From contig CAZAJU010000081.1 of the NCBI GenBank assembly GCA_964485455.1, forward strand, positions 1 to 9,478: a stretch of 9,478 nt of DNA. Reading direction: 5' to 3'. The translations under genes and the position numbers were made by a program. The stretch is from Tissierella_B sp964485455 (GTDB lineage: Bacteria > Bacillota > Clostridia > Tissierellales > Tissierellaceae). The notes beneath the pieces were generated by a model. The model was given only the letters and a program-made list of their open reading frames with translations. It made no database searches and was not told where the DNA came from. Positions 5,002 through 9,478 of this stretch are shown piece after piece. Position 1 is the stretch's first letter, and each line of letters opens with the position of its first letter.

Positions 5002-5295
5002 ATGGGAAAAGTAAAAGAAATATGTAGTGATGAATATAGAGAACTCACAATAAAGCGAGAGTTTCTCAATGAAGCAGGCCACTTTAGAGTTGTAGATACA
5101 ACTGAAACAAATTGCGTTATCTGTGGCAAAGGCTTTAATGACCCAGAAAATCATGAGCAAGGTAAAGAAATCTGGTTTCATGATGTTGGTGACAAAAACG
5201 AAGAAAATGGCTTTTGCTATGGGTTTTGCGATAAGTGTTATAGACACCTTAAAAAAGCAATACTGAATGATATTGTTTCTGAATTGAGGTGTTAA
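5002..5295 (+). CDS. Zinc-finger-like 97-aa protein, unit B only
   Basis: A 97-aa protein with two cysteine pairs, CVIC (38-41) and CDKC (76-79), the second followed by a helix (YRHLKKAILNDIV), a layout typical of a zinc-ribbon or treble-clef finger. C72 and H60 are further possible ligands. The middle (42-70) is acidic and loop-like. Such proteins usually bind nucleic acid or another protein; the specific role is unknown. The start is ATG 5002 with GAGG at 4991-4994, rather than the in-frame GTG at 4996 that lies too close to that site. The stop (5293-5295) is 2 bases before the rep ATG. Unit A has no equivalent, so this gene and the 41-aa one are an insertion in B or a loss in A. Confidence 0.72.
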   Translation: MGKVKEICSDEYRELTIKREFLNEAGHFRVVDTTETNCVICGKGFNDPENHEQGKEIWFHDVGDKNEENGFCYGFCDKCYRHLKKAILNDIVSELRC

Positions 5296-5297
5296 GA

Positions 5298-6296
5298 ATG
5301 GCTGAGAGAAAGAAGCGAGTAAAAAGAAATGGACACAAGCAAGGTACAGATAACTATGAGTTTGAGGTTGCATTTCAAAGCAATCTAAAAGATTTGCCTG
5401 AACAGCCACTTATAAATGACCAGGGTAAAAGATACGGGACTGTCAAGGTTGTAAATGGAAAAGCGACAGTAAACTTGGTTCTTCCAGAGTTTGTAAGGGA
5501 CAACAACATACAGCCTTTTACACTAACGGATTCTATTTACTTAGAAATATGTAAGAATGATGTTGAAAAGCAGCTAAAGCAAATCTTAGGCAGTGAAATT
5601 ACAAGCACAGTAAAATCTATTGAGTGTAATATAACGCAGAAAGTTAGCGGAAAAGCATCTCAATCTGATGTGTTGAATTTGCTGTGCCATGCAACATTAT
5701 CAACAGATAGTGATAATCACAAATGGGTTGGGGCAAGTAAAAACAGCAAATATAAAGAGGTAACGAGGACCATCACACATACAAGACAACACTACTATGT
5801 GTTGAAAGCATACGATAAAACTCGTGAGCAAGAGACACGAAACAAGAAAGAAAACAAACACAATGAATCTGTACCAAAAGGGTTGCTTAGAATAGAAATC
5901 ATCATGCAAGACAGAATCATCAAAAAGCTATTTGGAGATAAAACCAGCTTTTCAGATATTCTAACTAAAGATAGCTTAATTGCAATCATTCAAGAATATA
6001 AAAGAATCTTCTGTGATGAATTGATTGAGCATGATGTGAAAACATATTTGAGTGGTTGTAAGTGGAAGCTAATTGAGTCTTTGACGCAGACGGACAATGT
6101 AGCTGAAACCATTGCTAAAGAGCGTGAGTTAATCCCAGATGTTGAGGTGTTAAAAAAGGCTATGAGTAAGTATCTTAAATTGCGACATAAGCCTACATCT
6201 AACTTATCGAGGGATATTAAAGCATACGCTGAAAGATATGCATTGCCACAAGACACAATTCTTACTTTGCATGATTTTAAGGAATCTTGTGGTTAA
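5298..6296 (+). CDS. Putative replication initiation protein, unit B
   Basis: A 332-aa protein collinear with the unit A protein at 326-1333. Shared landmarks are NNIQPFTLTDSI (69-80; NNVQPFQLSDCI in A), IECNIT (108-113), HYYVLKAYDK (165-174) with E178, LRIEI (197-201), DILTKDSL (220-227), and P-DVEVLKKA near the C-terminus. The N-terminus is more basic (AERKKRVKR). An HTRQH sequence (161-165) lies just before the central motif but is not an HUH. The ATG at 5298 has GAGG at 5286-5289 with 8 bases of spacing. Leucine is often TTG or CTT here, rare in unit A's rep. The two proteins have diverged far more than their surroundings, so they could recognise different origins. The Rep assignment rests on motif pattern and context. 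Confidence 0.58.
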   Translation: MAERKKRVKRNGHKQGTDNYEFEVAFQSNLKDLPEQPLINDQGKRYGTVKVVNGKATVNLVLPEFVRDNNIQPFTLTDSIYLEICKNDVEKQLKQILGSEITSTVKSIECNITQKVSGKASQSDVLNLLCHATLSTDSDNHKWVGASKNSKYKEVTRTITHTRQHYYVLKAYDKTREQETRNKKENKHNESVPKGLLRIEIIMQDRIIKKLFGDKTSFSDILTKDSLIAIIQEYKRIFCDELIEHDVKTYLSGCKWKLIESLTQTDNVAETIAKERELIPDVEVLKKAMSKYLKLRHKPTSNLSRDIKAYAERYALPQDTILTLHDFKESCG

Positions 6297-6309
6297 ACAT
6301 TCTGGTCGG

Positions 6310-6332
6310 TTTTAATCACAAAATGATTAAAA
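6310..6332. repeat. Perfect 9-bp stem hairpin after rep, unit B
   Basis: TTTTAATCA (6310-6318), loop CAAAA, TGATTAAAA (6324-6332), beginning 14 bases after the rep stop. Its right arm is A-rich rather than followed by T residues on the + strand. It has the same position as, but no sequence similarity to, the unit A hairpin at 1350-1368. Confidence 0.7.
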
Positions 6333-6342
6333 TGATATAGAA

Positions 6343-6445
6343 AGTTTTCAAAAGCGAAATTGCTCAAATGGCTTGTAAATAGGCTCAAACAAAGCGTATA
6401 AGTGCTTCTACAACATTTTTGAGCAAAAACACATTTTCAAAAACT
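6343..6445. repeat. Long imperfect stem-loop after rep, unit B
   Basis: Inner arms TTGCTCAAA (6360-6368) and TTTGAGCAA (6418-6426) are exact inverses; outer arms AGTTTTCAAAA (6343-6353) and TTTTCAAAAACT (6434-6445) pair with a bulge. The conserved ATAAGTGCTTCTA block lies in the loop. Long imperfect noncoding stem-loops are typical of single-strand origins of rolling-circle plasmids, so this is a candidate, not a proof. Confidence 0.45.
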
Positions 6446-6511
6446 GTCCAATAAAGCTTGACAGATACACAGATAGATAACAGTACATTAACAATAAGGG
6501 GGTGTTCACTA

Positions 6512-6721
6512 ATGCAGGTAGAACGCATATCAGCAGACATTACATTGAAGCACAAACCCAGAACGGGGACACAGGCTTACAATATGCTGATCGCATCTCT
6601 CAAAGCAGAGATACAGGAAAAACAAGAGATTTTATCTCATCTCTCACAAGACAAAGTAAAACAGAAATTCATAGAGAACTGGAATCCTACAACAAGGAGC
6701 GTGAACATCTATGATATGTAG
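6512..6721 (+). CDS. Conserved 69-aa protein of unknown function, unit B
   Basis: Homologue of the protein at 1557-1766, with the same length and the same pattern: MQVE start, KHKP, GTQAYN, LKAEIQEKQ helix, LS, and W57-x-P. The ATG at 6512 is chosen because it aligns exactly with the unit A start and has AAGGGGG about 9 bases upstream; the 18 in-frame codons before it (from 6458) have no unit A counterpart. Amino-acid changes are spread along the chain and many are conservative, as expected under selection. The next gene's ribosome binding site (GGAAGGAG) follows the stop directly. Function unknown. Confidence 0.8.
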   Translation: MQVERISADITLKHKPRTGTQAYNMLIASLKAEIQEKQEILSHLSQDKVKQKFIENWNPTTRSVNIYDM

Positions 6722-6737
6722 GAAGGAGTGATTTTCT

Positions 6738-7109
6738 ATGCCTTATGCTAAAGGACAAAGCGGTAATCCAAAAGGCAGACCTAAGCAAACCGCAGAGCAG
6801 AAATCACAAAAGGAGCAATTTCAGAGGTTGCTTAAATCTTCTACCGTTGAAGCTCTGCAAAGCATAATCCAGATTGCCAATGACAGACATAGCAAAGACC
6901 GTTTCAATGCTTGTAAATATATCATTGACAAAGCCTATGGTGCCAACACAGCTTTTCTGTTAGACGGTGAAGAAGAAACAACCCCTATTGTAATAGAGAT
7001 TGCACCACACCCAAGCTCAAGAAATGGTCATGCAAAAGCCCAAATAGACGAAGACTGGGAAGCCCAATGGAATGCAACCCCAGACCCAGAAGATGAAGAA
7101 GAATTTTAA
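6738..7109 (+). CDS. DUF5681-type protein, unit B
   Basis: A 123-aa protein with the GQSGNPKGRPK hallmark (6-16), starting at ATG 6738, exactly 4956 bases after the unit A GTG start. Residues 46-123 are identical to unit A down to the DNA, while residues 1-45 differ at about 13 positions and at many silent sites. The switch at 6873 falls on the first base of codon 46 (Ile). The open frame crosses it intact, so the mosaic, if real, makes a full protein. Upstream codons here belong to the diverged unit B region and downstream codons to the common backbone. Function as for its unit A partner: DUF5681 is phage- and plasmid-associated and poorly understood. Confidence 0.75.
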   Translation: MPYAKGQSGNPKGRPKQTAEQKSQKEQFQRLLKSSTVEALQSIIQIANDRHSKDRFNACKYIIDKAYGANTAFLLDGEEETTPIVIEIAPHPSSRNGHAKAQIDEDWEAQWNATPDPEDEEEF

Positions 7110-7123
7110 AGGAGGATTAAGAA

Positions 7124-7822
7124 ATGAGTAAACAAGCAACTAATATCTATGCAAATAGGCATACAACTAATAAAGGAACAAATAACCCTAAAAGTATGAT
7201 TGAGGTGTATAACGAACTATTTAAAGCAACCCATAGTGCAGTAACACATGACGATATGATTAAGCTATACCCTAAGATAAAGGATTTTGTGTATCAATAT
7301 GAAGAAGTAGATAAAACTTCAACGGATCGTATTTATAGTGGTTTCTCTAATAAGCTAAAAGATATGATTGAAGAAAACACTCTAGCATACGACCTTATGA
7401 ATGATAAAGTAGAAGCTATTAAAAATCGTCAATATGATTATGGTGGAGAAAAGGACGATACACAAGCAGTACAAAGTAAAGTACTACAGTTAATGGCTGA
7501 ACTACCTAAAACAAAGACTACAGCAAACTCAACTAAGGTATCAAACGTATTAAATGCAGCTATTACTTCTGGTGTTATTGGTAGCAAAGCAGTATTAGAC
7601 TTATTAAAATATCCAGCATATTCTGGTATGGTAAACGAAACAATGAAACAACGTGCTTATGTAGGTAGTAAATCAGAAGCCCAACATGCCTTTGAAAGAA
7701 TTAATGAAAGAGAATTAGAAGATGTAAGAAAATCAATGACAAGCATATTCTCACAAGGCTTTCATGCTAAGAATTTACAAAAGAAAGTAATTGATGATGG
7801 TACCCAAAGGATATGGGAATAG
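7124..7822 (+). CDS. Unknown 232-aa protein, unit B copy
   Basis: Identical to the protein at 2168-2866, with the same AAAGGAGG ribosome binding site after the DUF5681 stop. Two intact, identical copies of an unknown gene in one 9.4-kb circle would be unusual for a stable plasmid, as nothing would keep silent positions equal without gene conversion. This copy therefore bears on whether the dimer is real. No domain recognised. Confidence 0.8.
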   Translation: MSKQATNIYANRHTTNKGTNNPKSMIEVYNELFKATHSAVTHDDMIKLYPKIKDFVYQYEEVDKTSTDRIYSGFSNKLKDMIEENTLAYDLMNDKVEAIKNRQYDYGGEKDDTQAVQSKVLQLMAELPKTKTTANSTKVSNVLNAAITSGVIGSKAVLDLLKYPAYSGMVNETMKQRAYVGSKSEAQHAFERINERELEDVRKSMTSIFSQGFHAKNLQKKVIDDGTQRIWE

Positions 7823-7827
7823 GTATC

Positions 7828-7949
7828 AATCAGAAGTACACAGAGTAACCCAGAATGACTTTAAAGTAATTGATAATAGATTTATATAGGTAACCCTATA
7901 AGTTAACTAGAAATCAATCTAATGACTTTAAGCGATATATACATAAATG
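7828..7949. repeat. Diverged repeat R1, copy 2
   Basis: Identical to 2872-2993, with blocks at 7828 (AATCAG), 7852 (AGAATGAC), 7881 (TTTATATAGG) and 7934 (GATATATACATAAA). Confidence 0.65.
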
Positions 7950-7956
7950 CTAAGAT

Positions 7957-7994
7957 TAGCTCAAACTACACTAAATTAAAATATAAATGAGCTA
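7957..7994. repeat. Inverted repeat before HTH gene, copy 2
   Basis: TAGCTCA (7957-7963) and TGAGCTA (7988-7994), the same pair as at 3001-3038, before the second HTH gene. Confidence 0.4.
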
Positions 7995-8052
7995 GTAGTA
8001 CAATATTTCAGTTGAATTTGTATTATGCCTCTAATAAAGGAGAATACGAATA

Positions 8053-8325
8053 ATGACTAAAGCAAAAGAAACAATGCAAATAGTAGAACCAACCCCAAGA
8101 GTAATACCAAGAATGCTATCTATTCAAGAGGTGATGGAACTAACAGGATTTTCATACAGACACTTATGGACACTATGTAAGCTAAACAAGATAATTCACA
8201 TTAGAACAGGCTCCAAGTATCTAATAAACTTTGATAAGCTCATAGACTACTTAAATACTGGAGACCCAGACAAGCCAGAAGTAATGTATCAAAATCAGAA
8301 GAAAGAGGAAAAGGCTAACAAATAA
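8053..8325 (+). CDS. Excisionase/MerR-type HTH protein, unit B copy
   Basis: Identical to the 90-aa HTH protein at 3097-3369, including its AAAGGAG site and upstream repeats. If both copies are expressed in one molecule, any dosage-dependent repression by this protein would act on both units alike, since the R1, R2 and inverted-repeat sites are also identical. Confidence 0.78.
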   Translation: MTKAKETMQIVEPTPRVIPRMLSIQEVMELTGFSYRHLWTLCKLNKIIHIRTGSKYLINFDKLIDYLNTGDPDKPEVMYQNQKKEEKANK

Positions 8326-8384
8326 AGCACTCATAACAAAGTCCATCATCTATTGAATACCAACGAAAAGGAGGACAATAGATA

Positions 8385-8912
8385 ATGACTAAACTACCAC
8401 TACACAGAGAAGATGGAACACCAATAGAATGGAAACAAATCAAAGACTTTTCAAGGTATTTGGTGTCAGATGATGGACGAGTATTTAGCACAATATCAGA
8501 TATAATCGTAAGCCAAAGAGATAATGGTGGCGGATATATGCAAGTATATATTACTTCTGATAAAGGCAAGAAGAAAAGACTATATGCACATAGATTGGTG
8601 TATGCAACCCATAAAGCACCTATTCCAAAGGGATATGAGATAAACCATATAGATGAAGATAAAGCAAATAATGATATATCTAATCTTGAATGTGTTACAC
8701 CAGTAGAAAATAGAAATCATGGTACACGTTCTATAAGAGCAGGAAAAGCAAGGAGACGAGCAGTAGCACAATACACCCTAGACGGTAAGCTAATAAGAAC
8801 ATATAAATCAATGACAGAAGCAGACAATCATGGTTATGGTATAGGACGAGTATGTGCATGTTGTACTGGAAGACTAGAAACATATAAAGGCTACAAATGG
8901 AAGTATGCTTAG
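8385..8912 (+). CDS. HNH endonuclease with NUMOD4 and NUMOD1-like domains, unit B copy
   Basis: Identical to the 175-aa protein at 3429-3956, with intact H69, H88, D90, N100 and H112. If it is a homing enzyme, cutting of an allele lacking the segment followed by repair from this one would copy flanking DNA and erase differences, which would fit perfect identity over 2.6 kb. The identity does not decrease gradually with distance from the gene, however, and stops sharply at both ends. Confidence 0.9.
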   Translation: MTKLPLHREDGTPIEWKQIKDFSRYLVSDDGRVFSTISDIIVSQRDNGGGYMQVYITSDKGKKKRLYAHRLVYATHKAPIPKGYEINHIDEDKANNDISNLECVTPVENRNHGTRSIRAGKARRRAVAQYTLDGKLIRTYKSMTEADNHGYGIGRVCACCTGRLETYKGYKWKYA

Positions 8913-8949
8913 TTTATAATAAACTAAACTGCGTTACTCACTAAGCATA
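8904..8949. repeat. Nested inverted repeats over the HNH stop codon, copy 2
   Basis: Same structure as 3948-3993: outer arms 8904-8913 and 8940-8949, inner arms 8909-8916 and 8920-8927. Confidence 0.6.
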
Positions 8950-9091
8950 ATACTATAAACATAAAAGCAATGCAATAATCACTAAAGCATTTAAGCTACA
9001 AAGTATTACAATCAAAGAACTATTACCATATTTCTATTTTATGTGTAATACCTTTTAGTTTTATTTATAATTACAATTTTATTATATATTC

Positions 9092-9120
9092 TTGACATTA
9101 TTTTATAAGCATTATACTAT
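9092..9120 (+). promoter_or_regulatory. Possible promoter, copy 2
   Basis: TTGACA (9092-9097), 17 bases, TACTAT (9115-9120); the same as at 4136-4164. Confidence 0.35.
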
Positions 9121-9142
9121 TACTATACCATTTAATTTATTT

Positions 9143-9267
9143 GTTAATCAGAGGTTACCAGAATGACCCAGATTAAATTATAATATTCTTTATATAGGAA
9201 TTATAGGTAATGAAATTAAAGTCATTCTAGGCCTATTCTAGTTAATCAGGGATATATACATAAAATG
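9143..9267. repeat. Diverged repeat R2, copy 2
   Basis: Identical to 4187-4311; blocks at 9146 (AATCAG), 9160 (AGAATGAC), 9189 (TTTATATAGG) and 9251 (GATATATACATAAA). Confidence 0.65.
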
Positions 9268-9317
9268 ATATAAAATAACAATATAAAAATTATTTATACA
9301 AAAGATTAAAAAAAGTA

Positions 9318-9346
9318 TGTACAAATATTCTGAAATATGGTATAAT
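9318..9346 (+). promoter_or_regulatory. Extended -10 promoter for PC4-rep operon, copy 2
   Basis: TGTACA (9318-9323), 17 bases, TGG plus TATAAT (9341-9346). In the closed circle it drives unit A's PC4-like gene at 81 and rep at 326, with a start near 9353 and a leader of about 150 bases. Confidence 0.7.
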
Positions 9347-9372
9347 ATATATAGTGACAGAAGTATAATGAA

Positions 9373-9417
9373 ATGAATACTTTGAAGGAAATAATTAAAA
9401 CAAATAAAATAATTTAG
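9373..9417 (+). other. Possible 14-codon leader peptide, copy 2
   Basis: Same short frame as at 4417-4461, ending just before the hairpin; poorly supported. Confidence 0.2.
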
Positions 9418-9424
9418 ATAGCTT

Positions 9425-9468
9425 AGAGGAGCAAATTTGTCGAGTTGACAGGTGGGCTTCTCTTTTTT
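9425..9468 (+). terminator. Leader terminator-like hairpin at window end
   Basis: Third copy of the hairpin, identical to 2-45; in a circle it is the same DNA as the copy at the start. The competing hairpin ends at 9476. Confidence 0.6.
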
Positions 9469-9478
9469 GTTGCCCAAA

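Larger units (their letters stand above)
6297..6511. other. Post-rep noncoding region, unit B
   Basis: A 215-bp gap without a credible gene. It holds a perfect hairpin (6310-6332), a long imperfect stem-loop (6343-6445) and the block ATAAGTGCTTCTA (6398-6410) that matches unit A at 1458-1470. TTGACA at 6458-6463 has no good -10 at a proper spacing. It is equivalent in place to 1334-1556. Confidence 0.5.
8913..9423. other. AT-rich noncoding region with promoters and repeats, copy 2
   Basis: Identical to 3957-4467. Nothing distinct is seen from 8950 to about 9090; promoter candidates and R2 follow. In the closed circle this region lies upstream of unit A's PC4-rep operon. Confidence 0.6.
6873..9478. 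repeat. Long direct repeat, copy 2 (2606 bp, identical)
   Basis: Matches 1917-4522 without a difference that I could find. The copy runs to the last base of the window, which is precisely where copy 1 ceases to match unit A (base 55/56). After circularisation it leads into unit A. Confidence 0.95.

Noticed and set aside
4918..5409. 163-codon frame on the - strand
   Set aside because: It lies opposite three well-started + strand genes, lacks a ribosome binding site and has a hydrophobic composition typical of an antisense shadow of AT-rich genes.
6502..6714. 70-codon + strand frame overlapping the unit B 69-aa gene
   Set aside because: It is another frame of a gene whose protein is conserved in unit A at the same length; the alternative product has no counterpart.

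Overview
The window looks like a complete, small, cryptic plasmid-type replicon, or a fused pair of them, from a low-GC Gram-positive bacterium (Bacillota, probably a clostridial gut-type host). The support is an AT-rich sequence, strong AAGGAGG-type ribosome binding sites before almost every gene, heavy use of AGA, ATA and CTA/TTA codons, and a PC4/YdbC-like protein of a type known from Gram-positive bacteria and their phages. I see no rRNA, tRNA, CRISPR array, transposase, resistance, toxin-antitoxin or recognisable relaxase/mobilisation gene.

The last 55 bases repeat the first 55 exactly, so the window can be closed into a circle of 9423 bp. This circle is two homologous units in the same orientation. 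Unit A covers 1-4467 and unit B covers 4468-9423. Both carry, in order: a leader with a terminator-like hairpin, a PC4-like ssDNA-binding protein, a putative replication initiator (about 330 aa), a post-rep noncoding stretch with a perfect hairpin, a 69-aa conserved protein, a DUF5681 protein, a 232-aa unknown protein, an excisionase-type HTH protein, an HNH endonuclease with NUMOD-type domains, and about 600 bp of AT-rich noncoding DNA with a strong extended -10 promoter that reads into the next unit. Unit B has two extra small genes (41 aa, and a 97-aa zinc-finger-like protein) between the PC4-like gene and rep.

The units relate to each other in two sharply different ways. From 1917 to 4522 and from 6873 to 9478 (2606 bp) they are identical by eye. 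Outside this segment, PC4, Rep, the 69-aa protein and the first 45 codons of DUF5681 are clearly diverged homologues. The two switch points are inside the DUF5681 gene and at the foot of the leader hairpin. The window ends exactly at the second switch point, with exactly 55 bases of overlap. That is what a 55-mer assembly graph with one shared edge and two alternative edges would give. The circle may therefore be a real heterodimeric plasmid, or two co-resident plasmids of 4467 and 4956 bp joined by the assembler.

Inferred function: the promoter at 4362-4390 (and 9318-9346) drives a PC4-rep operon through a leader that can fold as a terminator or as a competing hairpin, which suggests attenuation control of replication. 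The Rep-linked part (PC4, Rep, post-rep hairpin, 69-aa protein) behaves as a diverging, exchangeable replication module. The identical part (DUF5681 C-terminus through HNH and the promoter region) behaves as a common backbone. Codon use in unit A's own genes matches the shared segment better than unit B's own genes do, so unit B may be the hybrid.
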